Assembly: GCA_944372575.1 (NCBI GenBank)
Contig: CALVZS010000005.1
Span: forward strand, 33,718 to 97,717
Source of the DNA: an uncultured Clostridia bacterium
GTDB taxonomy: Bacteria; Bacillota; Clostridia; Christensenellales; Borkfalkiaceae
Direction: 5' to 3'
DNA: 64,000 nucleotides
The notes beneath the pieces were generated by a model. That model had not been told where the DNA came from, did no database searches, and worked only from the letters and a program-made list of their open reading frames with translations. Shown piece after piece: positions 32,599-40,755 of the stretch. Position 1 is the stretch's first letter. Every line of letters starts with the position of its first letter. Position numbers and translations under genes: made by a program.

Positions 32599-32940
32599 TT
32601 ACAGAAGCCCTCCCATGCCGCCTGCACCCGCAAATTTGCCCATCTTTTCCTGATAGACGGCGTCCGCCTTCTTATAGCCGTCCAGCACCGCCGCCATGAT
32701 GAGATCTTCGAGCATCTCCTCATCCTCGGGATCGATGACCGACTTGTCGATCTCGATGCCGTCGATGATCTTCTTCGCATTCATATAGACGACGACTGCC
32801 TCGCCGCCCGCCGTGCCGACGATCTCCCACTCATCGAGGAGTTTCTCCGTCGCCTGCATCTCTTCCTGCATCTTCTGTGCCTGCTTCATGAGGTTCTGCA
32901 TCCCTGCGCCCCCCATGCCGCCTCTGTTAAATCCTGCCAT
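32599..32940 (-). CDS. ybaB: YbaB/EbfC family nucleoid-associated protein
   Basis: A 113-residue DNA-binding protein of normal length. A Gly/Met-rich start (GGMGGAGMQNLMKQAQKMQE) leads into the helical core and the conserved GTAGGEAVVVYMNAKKIIDG. It binds DNA as a tweezer-like dimer and is nearly always found between dnaX and recR, as here. Twelve bases separate it from the dnaX stop. Confidence 0.95.
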   Translation of the reverse strand: MAGFNRGGMGGAGMQNLMKQAQKMQEEMQATEKLLDEWEIVGTAGGEAVVVYMNAKKIIDGIEIDKSVIDPEDEEMLEDLIMAAVLDGYKKADAVYQEKMGKFAGAGGMGGLL

Positions 32941-32952
32941 AGTTCCTCCGAA

Positions 32953-34692
32953 TTACCGTTTAATATCGATTGGATAGCCCGGGAAATCCTCCCTGAGTTG
33001 TTGTATGCCGTCCTTCTCCTCCGCGCGCGGCGCGCCCGCAAAGCGCACTTCGAACTGTGTGACGCCGATCTGCGCAAACACCTCCTGCATCAGGGGGCGG
33101 TGACGCTCCGAATTGAGCGTGTCGCACACCGTCCTGACGTCAGTGGTGAGAACAAGGGTATCCCCCTCGCGGCCCGGCACAAGATCGCGGCAGAGCGCAT
33201 AAGCGACGCCGCTTTTGGGCAACTTGCGCAATTTGCGCAGGAAAAGCCCGAACAACGCCTCGGGAGAATCGCCTCCCCCGCCCGGCGAAGTAGGCGGCTC
33301 TTCCGGCTGCGCAAAAGGCGCCTGCGCCGTCCGATCTGCGGGCATCGCCTTGGGCAGCGGAGCGGGCCGCGGCGCCGCCTTGGGCGCAGGAGGCGGCACG
33401 GGGGCAGCATCCTCCCACGGGGGCGCATCGTCAAAGGGCGGCGGTTCGGGAAGCGGAGGCAGCTCATCCTCCTCCCGCTCCGGTGCGGACGCCGTCTCCA
33501 ATGCGGAAGCGGCAGCGGGCGCGCTCTGTACGGGCGCACCCGCAGAGAGTGCCGAAAGCTGCTTCTCAAGCGCGGAGATGCGCAAAATCAGCGCGTCCGG
33601 ATCGGTATCCGTGCGCGGCATTGCCGCACGCAGCACCGCCGTCTCCAGCGAAATGCGCGGTGAAGAGGCAAAGCGAAGTTCGCTCTCCGCCGCGGAAAAG
33701 ATCTCCGTCGCACGCAAAACGGCGCGCCCGTCCGACTTTTTGGCAACGCGCTCCACTTCCCGATAAAATTCTTCGGGAAGTGCGAGCAGCTTTTCGGCAT
33801 TGGCGCACATCTTTGCCACGGCGATCTGGTTGAGCAGCTCCAAAAGATCCTTGAGCAATACGCCCGCGCTCTTTCCGGAGGACAGCGCCCCCTCCGCCGC
33901 GGAGAGCGCCGCGGACAGATCGCCCGACAAAACCGCTTCCGCCAGTGCGAGATTGGTCGTAAAATCGGCGGAACCGAGCACGCTCGTCACGCCCTGATAG
34001 GTGAGCTTGTCCCCGTAGGCGAGGCACATTTCGGCGATGGAGAGCATATCTCGGTCGCTCCCCGCCCCCGCGCGGGCAATAGCGGCGACTGCCTCCCTCT
34101 CATACGGCCTGCCCAGCTCGTCCAGAATGCCTGCGAGATGTTTTTCGAGATCCTCCTCCGGAATGAGCTTGAAGTCCAGCCGCATACACCGCGAGAGGAT
34201 GGTGGCGGGGATCTTGTGCGGCTCTGTGGTGGCGAGGATGAAGATGGCGTGCGCAGGCGGTTCCTCCAGCGTCTTCAATAGCGCGTTGAAGGCGCTGTCC
34301 GTGAGCATATGCACCTCATCGATGATATACACCTTGTATCTGCCGGAGACGGGCGGATACTGCACCTTTTCGCGCAGGTCGCGCATCTCGTTTACGCCGT
34401 TGTTGGAAGCGGCGTCGATCTCAACAATGTCCAATGAATTTTGCGCCAGTGCGCGGCAGACGGAGCATTCCCCGCAGGGCGAACCGCCGACGGGATGCTC
34501 ACAGTTGACGGCGCGCGCAAAGATGCGCGCCACGCTCGTCTTGCCCGTCCCGCGCGGGCCGGTAAAGAGATAGGCGTGTCCCACCTCGCCGCGCTCGATC
34601 TGATTGGTCAGCACGCGCACGACGTGTTCCTGCCGCACGATCTTATCGAAGGTCGCGGGGCGGTATTTGCGATAGAGCGAAAGATGCGCCAT
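32953..34692 (-). CDS. dnaX: DNA polymerase III subunits tau/gamma
   Basis: A 579-residue clamp-loader ATPase. Walker A GPRGTGKTSVARIFA is near residue 46. A four-cysteine zinc module (CEHPVGGSPCGECSVC) spans about residues 64-79. Walker B is DEVHMLTDSAFNALLKTLEE, and the SRC motif is in ILSRCMRLDF. After the collar domain there is a Pro/Ala-rich low-complexity linker at about residues 390-470, then a C-terminal tau-like domain. No A6G-type slippery site with a downstream hairpin was evident, so one product is likely. Confidence 0.96.
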   Translation of the reverse strand: MAHLSLYRKYRPATFDKIVRQEHVVRVLTNQIERGEVGHAYLFTGPRGTGKTSVARIFARAVNCEHPVGGSPCGECSVCRALAQNSLDIVEIDAASNNGVNEMRDLREKVQYPPVSGRYKVYIIDEVHMLTDSAFNALLKTLEEPPAHAIFILATTEPHKIPATILSRCMRLDFKLIPEEDLEKHLAGILDELGRPYEREAVAAIARAGAGSDRDMLSIAEMCLAYGDKLTYQGVTSVLGSADFTTNLALAEAVLSGDLSAALSAAEGALSSGKSAGVLLKDLLELLNQIAVAKMCANAEKLLALPEEFYREVERVAKKSDGRAVLRATEIFSAAESELRFASSPRISLETAVLRAAMPRTDTDPDALILRISALEKQLSALSAGAPVQSAPAAASALETASAPEREEDELPPLPEPPPFDDAPPWEDAAPVPPPAPKAAPRPAPLPKAMPADRTAQAPFAQPEEPPTSPGGGGDSPEALFGLFLRKLRKLPKSGVAYALCRDLVPGREGDTLVLTTDVRTVCDTLNSERHRPLMQEVFAQIGVTQFEVRFAGAPRAEEKDGIQQLREDFPGYPIDIKR

Positions 34693-34695
34693 AGA

Positions 34696-35268
34696 TTATC
34701 TGTTCTCCTTTTGCCGCTGCGCCAAAAATGCGCTCTGCAATTTTTTTCTGGAGCGGGCGAGGGCATTGTCCACCGATTTCACGTCCTTGCCCGTCGTCTG
34801 TGCGATGGCGGCATAGCTCATGCCGTCCAGCCAGAGGGATACAACGCGGAATTCGAAGTCGGACAGGGTTCCGGTGAGGGTGGCGCGAAACTCCGCCAGC
34901 CGTTCCCCCGCCAGGAGCGATTCCTCGGGCGAGATCCCCTCCGGCATACTGTCCGGATCGAGGTCGGCATACTCGGGGGGCTGCCCCGCTGCGCGCAGCG
35001 CACTGTAGATGCGCCGCGAAACACACAGATAGGCGAAATTTTTAAATGTCCTGCCGCCGTCCGGTCGGAAGTCGCGGATGGCGGAAACCAGTCCGATCAT
35101 CCCCTCCTGCACAAGATCCTCCGTCTCGCCGCCCGCCAGAAAAAACTTTCTTGCACGGGCGCGGACGGCGGATTTGTAGCGGTTGAGCAGTTCCTCCTCC
35201 GCCCCCTCTTCGCCCGTCTGCGCGAGGAGGGCAAGCCGTTCATCCGTTGTCTTTTTCCAGTCTTGCAC
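34696..35268 (-). CDS. sigH: RNA polymerase sigma-H factor
   Basis: A sigma factor of about 190 residues. LLNRYKSAVRARARKFFLAG, ETEDLVQEGMIGLVSAIRDF and FAYLCVSRRIYSAL match SigH region 2 almost word for word. LWLDGMSYAAIAQTTGKDVK and SVDNALARSRKKL are region 4. In Clostridia SigH triggers entry into sporulation. The order mrnC-rlmB-sigH supports the call. The start is uncertain: GTG at 35268 has GAGGTGGT just upstream, while ATG at 35280 lacks a site. Either way it overlaps the rlmB end. dnaX begins three bases after it. Confidence 0.88.
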   Translation of the reverse strand: MQDWKKTTDERLALLAQTGEEGAEEELLNRYKSAVRARARKFFLAGGETEDLVQEGMIGLVSAIRDFRPDGGRTFKNFAYLCVSRRIYSALRAAGQPPEYADLDPDSMPEGISPEESLLAGERLAEFRATLTGTLSDFEFRVVSLWLDGMSYAAIAQTTGKDVKSVDNALARSRKKLQSAFLAQRQKENR

Positions 35269-35959
35269 GCACCACCTCATATGCGCCGATGCCCAGCGCG
35301 ACCGAAGCATTGAGCGAATTGACCTTACCGAAGAGCGGGATGGAGAGCACGCCGTCGCACTTCTCGCGCGTCAGGCGATGCACGCCGCTGTCCTCGCCGC
35401 CCACGACCAGTCCGACCCTGCCCGTGAGCTTCTTTTCATAGATGCTCTCGCCGCCCGCCTCCAGCGCATATACCCAGTAGCCGTTCTCCTGCAGCCGCTC
35501 GACAGCACGGTTGAGGGACGGTACCTTGGCGACCCTGATATGTTCCGCCGCCCCCGCCGAGATGCGGATGACAGCCTCGGTCACCGTGGCGCACTTGGCC
35601 GCGGGAATGACGACTCCGTCCGCCCCCGCACATTCGGCAACGCGCAGGATGCTGCCCAGATTGTGGACGTCCTCGATGCCGTCGCACAGGACGATGAGGC
35701 TGTCCTCCCCGCCGAAGAGATCCTCCAGTTCGGAATAGGCAAACGCCGTCGTAAAGGCGATGACGCCCTGGTGCCGGCCCGTCGCGCTCTCCTTGTCCAG
35801 AACGGCGCGGTCAACGAACTGCACGCGCACGCCCTGCCGCCTTGCTTCGGCAAAGATCTTGCCGAGCGTCCCCTGCGCGCCCTTTTCCAGCATGATCTTT
35901 TCAATGGTCTTGTCTGTCTTCAGAAGTTCCAATACGGCATTCCTGCCCTCTGTCTTCAT
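35240..35959 (-). CDS. rlmB: 23S rRNA 2'-O-ribose methyltransferase RlmB (TrmH family)
   Basis: A 239-residue SPOUT methyltransferase. It begins MKTEGRNAVLELLKTDKTIE as RlmB/TrmH proteins do. The three SPOUT motifs are LCDGIEDVHNLGSILRVAEC (motif 1), GLVVGGEDSGVHRLT (motif 2) and LSIPLFGKVNSLNASVALGI (motif 3), which form the knotted SAM site. It methylates a ribose in 23S rRNA. It overlaps mrnC upstream by four bases and sigH downstream. Confidence 0.95.
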   Translation of the reverse strand: MKTEGRNAVLELLKTDKTIEKIMLEKGAQGTLGKIFAEARRQGVRVQFVDRAVLDKESATGRHQGVIAFTTAFAYSELEDLFGGEDSLIVLCDGIEDVHNLGSILRVAECAGADGVVIPAAKCATVTEAVIRISAGAAEHIRVAKVPSLNRAVERLQENGYWVYALEAGGESIYEKKLTGRVGLVVGGEDSGVHRLTREKCDGVLSIPLFGKVNSLNASVALGIGAYEVVRARLEKDNG

Positions 35960-36354
35960 ACGCTCTCCTCAGAAAAAAACAGCTCCCCGATGCGCTGCGC
36001 CTGCCCCGTCAGGTAGAGATACCCGATGAGCGCCTCAAATCCCGTTGACCGCACATATTCGCCCACCGTTGCATTCTTGCTGCGGGTGGGCTTTTTGGCG
36101 TTCCTGCCGCGGCGGAAGATGTCTGCCTCCTCCTCGGTCAATCTGGGCAGGATGCGCTCCAGCGCCTCGCTCTGGCCGTGTGCGGACACCTTTTCAGAGG
36201 CGCGCCTGTTGAGCGCGCCCGTCTTTTCCCCGCTCTCCAGGGCAAGCCGCTGCCGCACGCAGAGCGTATAGACGGCGTCCCCCACGAAGGCAAGAACGAC
36301 GGGATTCATCAGTTTTGCCCGTTCTGCCGTGACGGGCTCATCGATCAGAAACAT
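35956..36354 (-). CDS. mrnC: Mini-ribonuclease III
   Basis: A 132-residue RNase III catalytic domain without a dsRNA-binding domain. NPVVLAFVGDAVYTLCVRQR corresponds to LALAYIGDAIFEVYVR of the family, and GRNAKKPTRSKNATVGEYVR and STGFEALIGYLYL carry the active-site Glu/Asp. It matures 23S rRNA. Usually cysS precedes it; here it heads the operon. There is no Shine-Dalgarno, and the TATAAT ends only eight bases before ATG, so the message is probably leaderless. Confidence 0.93.
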   Translation of the reverse strand: MFLIDEPVTAERAKLMNPVVLAFVGDAVYTLCVRQRLALESGEKTGALNRRASEKVSAHGQSEALERILPRLTEEEADIFRRGRNAKKPTRSKNATVGEYVRSTGFEALIGYLYLTGQAQRIGELFFSEESV

Positions 36355-36362
36355 TTGACTTG

Positions 36363-36391
36363 ATTATACCACATTTGCGTCCGGTTGACAA
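36363..36391 (-). promoter_or_regulatory. mrnC operon promoter (leaderless)
   Basis: Minus-strand TTGTCA (36386-36391), 17-bp spacer, TATAAT (36363-36368). Transcription should start 0-3 bases before the mrnC ATG. Confidence 0.82.
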
Positions 36392-36450
36392 GTGTTGAAA
36401 AAAAGTTTTCAGCTTTGCACGGGATTCGCATAAAAATACAGCCTGTGCCA

Positions 36451-36479
36451 TTGCTTTTTCAGGCAAATCGTGTTATGAT
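36451..36479 (+). promoter_or_regulatory. Aldo/keto reductase promoter
   Basis: TTGCTT (36451-36456), 17-bp spacer, TATGAT (36474-36479), ahead of GGAG and ATG 36500. Confidence 0.78.
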
Positions 36480-36499
36480 AGAAAAAACGGAGCGTGAAC

Positions 36500-37474
36500 A
36501 TGAACTACCGCAATCTGGGAAAATGGGGACTGAAGGTGAGCGAGATCGCCCTGGGAAGCTGGGTGACAGACCTTGCAAATGCACAGGCGCAGGAGGTGGC
36601 GCTGCAGACGGTGAACGCCGCCTTCGACGCGGGCGTCAATTTCTTTGACTGTGCGGATGCCTACTCGGGCGGCGCGGCGGAACGCTTTTTGGGCAGGGCA
36701 TTGAAGGAGCATCGCCGCAGTGAGTACGTCGTCTCCTCCAAGGTGTTCTTCCCGATGGGAAGGGGCGCCAACGAGTGGGGACTTTCGAGAAAACACATCG
36801 TTGAACAGCTGGACAACACCCTCAAAAACATGAGGCTGGACTACCTCGACCTCTACTTTTGCCACCGCTTTGACCCCACCACTCCCATCGAGGAGACCAT
36901 GCAGGCGCTCTCCGATATGGTCGCGGCGGGCAAGATCCTCTATTACGGCGTATCCGAATGGTCGCCCGTGCAGATCACCGAGGCGGTCGCCGTCACAAAG
37001 GAGCTGCACCTGCGCCCGCTCTCCGTCATACAGCCGCAGTACAACATGGTGGATCGCTACATCGAGGACGAGATCATCGGCATCTGTGAAAAGAACGGCA
37101 TCGGCATCACCACCTTCTCCCCCCTTGCGCAGGGGCTTCTGACGGGAAAATACCGCAAAGGTCAGCCTCTGCCCGCAGGTTCGCGCGCGACGTGGCAGGC
37201 GGACAGGCAGATCAACGCCCTGCTGACCGACGACAACCTGGACAAGGTGGAGCGGCTTTTGAAGGTGGCGGACGGACTGGGCGTTCCCCTCAGCGTGCTC
37301 TCCCTCGCCTGGATCCTGCGCAAAGGGCAGGTGAGCAGCGTCATCACGGGCGCGAGCAGGCCCGCCCAGCTCGAGGCGAACGTCAGGGCGAGCAGCTTTG
37401 CCATCCCGCAGGACGCGCTGGACGAGATCGAGAAAATTTTGGACTATCATCCCTTCGTAAGAAAGATCGGATGA
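36500..37474 (+). CDS. Aldo/keto reductase (Kv-beta-like)
   Basis: A 324-residue AKR barrel. It starts MNYRNLGKWGLKVSEIALGS and has NFFDCADAYSGGAAERFLGR (catalytic Asp/Tyr), LDLYFCHRFDPTTPIEETM (catalytic His) and the NADPH loop TFSPLAQGLLTGKY. This layout is that of the voltage-gated potassium channel beta/YghZ subgroup. It reduces aldehydes or ketones of unknown identity with NADPH. ATG at 36500 has GGAG seven bases upstream. A nitroreductase follows after 16 bases, forming a two-gene redox operon. Confidence 0.92.
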   Translation: MNYRNLGKWGLKVSEIALGSWVTDLANAQAQEVALQTVNAAFDAGVNFFDCADAYSGGAAERFLGRALKEHRRSEYVVSSKVFFPMGRGANEWGLSRKHIVEQLDNTLKNMRLDYLDLYFCHRFDPTTPIEETMQALSDMVAAGKILYYGVSEWSPVQITEAVAVTKELHLRPLSVIQPQYNMVDRYIEDEIIGICEKNGIGITTFSPLAQGLLTGKYRKGQPLPAGSRATWQADRQINALLTDDNLDKVERLLKVADGLGVPLSVLSLAWILRKGQVSSVITGASRPAQLEANVRASSFAIPQDALDEIEKILDYHPFVRKIG

Positions 37475-37490
37475 GCTCAGAGGTATTCAT

Positions 37491-38015
37491 ATGCAATTTC
37501 AGGAAGTTCTCAGACAGCGCGTCTCCACGCGCGACTTTGTGCAGAAGCCCGTTCCCGCAGCCGCCGTCAGGGCGATCACGGAGGCGGCGCTCTATGCCCC
37601 CGTCGGGATGCACTGCTTTGAAACGCTGCACCTGTCCGTCATCACGAACAGACAGCTGCTGGAGCGCATCCGCCAATGCGGCGTGAAGGCATCGGGCGAC
37701 GAAAAAGCCGACCCGCTGCACGGGGCGCCGCTGCTCATCGTCGTCTCCTCCTCGCAGGAGGGCGACATCGCCGCGCTCAACGTCTCCTGTCTCGTCGAGA
37801 ATATGCTGCTTGCCGCGACTGACCTCGGCTTGGGCAATCTGTATGTGCGCGGCGTCATTGCGGACGCCGCAAAGGACGAACAGCTCGTGCGCGACATGAA
37901 GATCCCCGCCGGATTTATCCCCGTGGCCAGCGTGGCGGTCGGCTATGCTGCCTCCCCCGCCGCACCCCGCGAAAGACCCAACAACGACGTGACGAAGATC
38001 GATTACGTCGACTGA
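37491..38015 (+). CDS. Nitroreductase family protein
   Basis: A 174-residue FMN-dependent flavoprotein. It begins MQFQEVLRQRVSTRDFVQKP with the RxSxR FMN-phosphate motif, then CFETLHLSVITN and LLAATDLGLGNLYVRGVIA, the conserved flavin loop. It is short, near the minimum for the family, lacking the usual extra helices. It follows the aldo/keto reductase closely. Substrate unknown; it may reduce quinones or nitro-compounds with NAD(P)H. Confidence 0.9.
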   Translation: MQFQEVLRQRVSTRDFVQKPVPAAAVRAITEAALYAPVGMHCFETLHLSVITNRQLLERIRQCGVKASGDEKADPLHGAPLLIVVSSSQEGDIAALNVSCLVENMLLAATDLGLGNLYVRGVIADAAKDEQLVRDMKIPAGFIPVASVAVGYAASPAAPRERPNNDVTKIDYVD

Positions 38016-38021
38016 ACTTTT

Positions 38022-38062
38022 CATACAAAAACGCCCCGCAGACAGCGGGGCGTTTTTGTATG
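38022..38062. terminator. Bidirectional terminator
   Basis: An extended palindrome CATACAAAAACGCCCCGC with loop AGACA serves the nitroreductase (+) and the beta-lactamase-like gene (-). Confidence 0.92.
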
Positions 38063-38064
38063 AT

Positions 38065-38931
38065 TCATTCCAGCCGGGCATACAGATCTTCATAGATGGC
38101 ACGGTGTAATATTTCCGGCTTACGGCACTCGGAAACCACCGTAATGACGGCTTCCTTTTTCGGAAATATCACGGAGAGCTGACCGTATTTTCCGTCAAGA
38201 CGAAAACTGTCGTTTTTCCCGATCCAGAAGAGATAGCCGTACGGCGCATCGGACTGGCGCCGGGAGCACTCCTCCAGCCATTGCTCATCAAGACGGCGGC
38301 GGCCCTCCCATACCCCCCGCTGCAGGCAGAACAAACCGATCTTATGCAGCTCGGAGAGCGTCAGAAACAGCCCGCTCGCTCCGAAGGTATTGCCGAGGGG
38401 GTCGCACTCCCACGTGGGACGCATGATCCCGAGCGGCAAAAACAGGCGGGGCATGAGATAATCCACGAGCGAACACCCCGCCCGCCGCTGCACAAGCACG
38501 CCCGCCAGATACGGCCCGACATTGCTGTAAACAAAGCGCGTTGCGGGCACATCCGAAAACGGGAAGGAGAGCGAAAGTCTGACCCAGTCCTGCTGCCCAT
38601 AGAGCGGCCGCTGCGCACCCATGAGCTGCGCTTCCGGCTGACCGAGACACATCGTAAGCAGATCCCGTACGGTGGCTGCGCGCAGATGATCGCTCACCTT
38701 TTCCGGCAAGTCATCCGAAAAGGCATCGGTCAACCGCTCCTGCAGGGACAGCAGTCCCTCCTGCTCCGCAAAACCGACGGCGAGCGCCGTGACGCTCTTG
38801 CTTGCGGAATAGAGGTTGCGGCGGCATTCCTCATCCCACGTCTTATATGCCAATTCCTCTCCGCCCCGGGAAATCTTCAGTCCCAAAACGCCGACCAGTT
38901 CCGCAACTTCGTCGAAATAACGCAGATCCAT
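38065..38931 (-). CDS. Serine beta-lactamase-fold (class C-like) hydrolase, cytoplasmic
   Basis: A 288-residue protein of the beta-lactamase/DD-peptidase family. The catalytic SxxK is NLYSASKSVTALAVG near residue 45, and the YxN motif is RFVYSNVGPYLAG. The third (KTG-like) motif may be replaced by LDGKYGQLSVIF. There is no signal peptide, so it acts inside the cell and is more likely an esterase or amidase than an antibiotic-resistance enzyme. ATG at 38931 follows AGGAGG; the longer start lacks a site. Confidence 0.85.
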   Translation of the reverse strand: MDLRYFDEVAELVGVLGLKISRGGEELAYKTWDEECRRNLYSASKSVTALAVGFAEQEGLLSLQERLTDAFSDDLPEKVSDHLRAATVRDLLTMCLGQPEAQLMGAQRPLYGQQDWVRLSLSFPFSDVPATRFVYSNVGPYLAGVLVQRRAGCSLVDYLMPRLFLPLGIMRPTWECDPLGNTFGASGLFLTLSELHKIGLFCLQRGVWEGRRRLDEQWLEECSRRQSDAPYGYLFWIGKNDSFRLDGKYGQLSVIFPKKEAVITVVSECRKPEILHRAIYEDLYARLE

Positions 38932-38952
38932 CGAAAGCACCTCCTCGATACG

Positions 38953-38982
38953 ATTCTATCACAAACCGACGGAGGAAGTCAA
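38953..38982 (-). promoter_or_regulatory. Promoter of the beta-lactamase-fold gene
   Basis: Minus-strand TTGACT (38977-38982), 18-bp spacer, TAGAAT (38953-38958), just after the glmS stop. Confidence 0.7.
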
Positions 38983-38985
38983 TCG

Positions 38986-40755
38986 TTACTCGACCGTGAC
39001 GGACTTGGCGAGGTTTCTCGGCTTATCGGGATCGCGGCCAAGCGCGAGCGCGACATGATAGGCAAGCAGCTGCAGCGGAATGACGGAGAGCATGGGTGAA
39101 AAGGCAGGCTCGCAGCGCGGGATGAGGACGGATGCCGTGACCTGTTCCGAGCGCGCAAGTTCTTCAAAGGGCGTGACGAGAAAGACGGGCGCGCCCCGCG
39201 CATACACTTCATGGACGGCGTTCATCGTCTTATCCGCAAGCGTCTCATCGCAGACGACGGCAACCACGGGCGTGCGGGCGTCCACAAGGGCGAGCGTGCC
39301 GTGCTTGAGTTCCCCCGCCGCATATCCCTCGCTCGGCAGATAACTGATCTCCTTGAGCTTCAGACTGCCCTCGATCGCCGCACAGCGATCGGCGCCGCGC
39401 CCCAAAAAGAACGCGCTGCGCGCCACCGTAAAATATGGCGTCCACGCTGCGACGCCCTCCCCCGCGAGCAGCGCCTCATGCGTAAGGACGGGAAGTCCTG
39501 CAAGGGAAGGCGCGCGCATCCCACGCCCCCGCGCAAGCGCCACGGCGAGATAATAGAGGGCGGCAAGCTGGGCGTTGAAACTCTTGGTCGCGGCGACGGC
39601 GACCTCCTGCCCGGCGCACGTCGGCACAACGAAATCGGCAATGCGGTTGAGGGAGCAATGCTCCACATTGGTCACTGCGACCACGGGAGAGCCGCGCTCG
39701 CCCGCAAGCTGCCCCGCGGCGAGCGTATCGGCTGTCTCCCCGCTCTGGCTCACCGCGATCGTCAGCGTGTGATCGGGCAAAACAGGATCTGCATAGCGGT
39801 ACTCGCTCGCAAGAAAAACCTCTGTGGGAACGCGTGAGAGCTTTTCTGCAGCGTATTTGAAGCACAATCCGCTGTGATATGCCGTACCACATGCCACAAC
39901 ATGGAGGTACTTTGTCTGGCATAGTACTTCGATAAGTTTTGAAATATCCTGATTTTGGAGGCCGGAAAGCGTATTCTCTACGGCAAGCGGAACCTGTGCG
40001 ATCTCCTTACGCATAAAGTGACGGAATGTACCCTTCTCGGGAGCGGCAGCCTCCTCCCCCGCCGGGAAAAAATCCCGCACGACGGACGCGAGGTCGGCAT
40101 CGAACAGCGCGATCCCCTCCTGCGTGAGGCGGGCAAACTCGCCGTCCTCCATAACGCACGCCGTCCTTCCCGCGCCCGCGACGGCGCCCAAATCGCTCGC
40201 CGCATACGCCTCTCCGTCCCCCTTTGCCACGACGAGCGGGCTGTGCCGGCGCGCGCAGACGATCTCCTCACGCCCCTCGGCGATGACGGCAAACGCATAG
40301 GAACCGACAAGCTGCCGGCACGCCGACCACACGGCGTGCAGCAGGTCTCCCCCTTCGCGAAAGTACCGGTCAATGAGATGGGCCGCGACCTCCGTGTCCG
40401 TATCCGAGGCAAACACCTCTCCCTGCTCACGGCATTCCTTCTTCAGGGCGGCGGCATTCTCCAGGATCCCGTTATGAACCAGGAATATTCTGCCGCAGGT
40501 CTGCGGGTGGGCGTTGCGCTCGCACGGCGCTCCGTGCGTTGCCCAGCGCGTATGGCCGATCCCCATCGTTCCGGGGTATGCGCGGGCAAACTCAAGCTGT
40601 GAGACCGCCCCTTTCCGGCGCGCGAGAACGACTGCACCGCCCTCCGAAACGGCGATGCCCGCCGAGTCATAGCCGCGGTATTCGAGCTTTTTCAATCCGT
40701 CCAAAAGGATGGGCGCCGCGCGCCTTTTTCCGATACAGGCAACGATGCCGCACAT
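38986..40755 (-). CDS. glmS: Glutamine--fructose-6-phosphate aminotransferase
   Basis: A 589-residue two-domain enzyme. The N-terminal glutaminase starts MCGIVACIG with the nucleophilic Cys2 and has HTRWATHGAP. Two SIS isomerase domains follow (VVACGTAYHSGLCFKYAAEK; VAVSQSGETADTLAAG). The C-terminus RNLAKSVTVE is the family end. It makes glucosamine 6-phosphate, the first step to UDP-GlcNAc. The ATG overlaps the glmM stop. There is no leader, hence no glmS ribozyme. Confidence 0.97.
   Translation of the reverse strand: MCGIVACIGKRRAAPILLDGLKKLEYRGYDSAGIAVSEGGAVVLARRKGAVSQLEFARAYPGTMGIGHTRWATHGAPCERNAHPQTCGRIFLVHNGILENAAALKKECREQGEVFASDTDTEVAAHLIDRYFREGGDLLHAVWSACRQLVGSYAFAVIAEGREEIVCARRHSPLVVAKGDGEAYAASDLGAVAGAGRTACVMEDGEFARLTQEGIALFDADLASVVRDFFPAGEEAAAPEKGTFRHFMRKEIAQVPLAVENTLSGLQNQDISKLIEVLCQTKYLHVVACGTAYHSGLCFKYAAEKLSRVPTEVFLASEYRYADPVLPDHTLTIAVSQSGETADTLAAGQLAGERGSPVVAVTNVEHCSLNRIADFVVPTCAGQEVAVAATKSFNAQLAALYYLAVALARGRGMRAPSLAGLPVLTHEALLAGEGVAAWTPYFTVARSAFFLGRGADRCAAIEGSLKLKEISYLPSEGYAAGELKHGTLALVDARTPVVAVVCDETLADKTMNAVHEVYARGAPVFLVTPFEELARSEQVTASVLIPRCEPAFSPMLSVIPLQLLAYHVALALGRDPDKPRNLAKSVTVE

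Noticed and set aside
32953..34692. Programmed frameshift in dnaX
   Set aside because: The best A-rich run is only five A before G and no stimulatory hairpin or upstream Shine-Dalgarno was seen. The frame is continuous.
39908..39931. Fourth match to the dyad motif inside glmS
   Set aside because: It agrees at about 18 of 23 positions but encodes part of glmS, and the palindrome is broken (TTTGTCTGGCATA). It is most likely chance.
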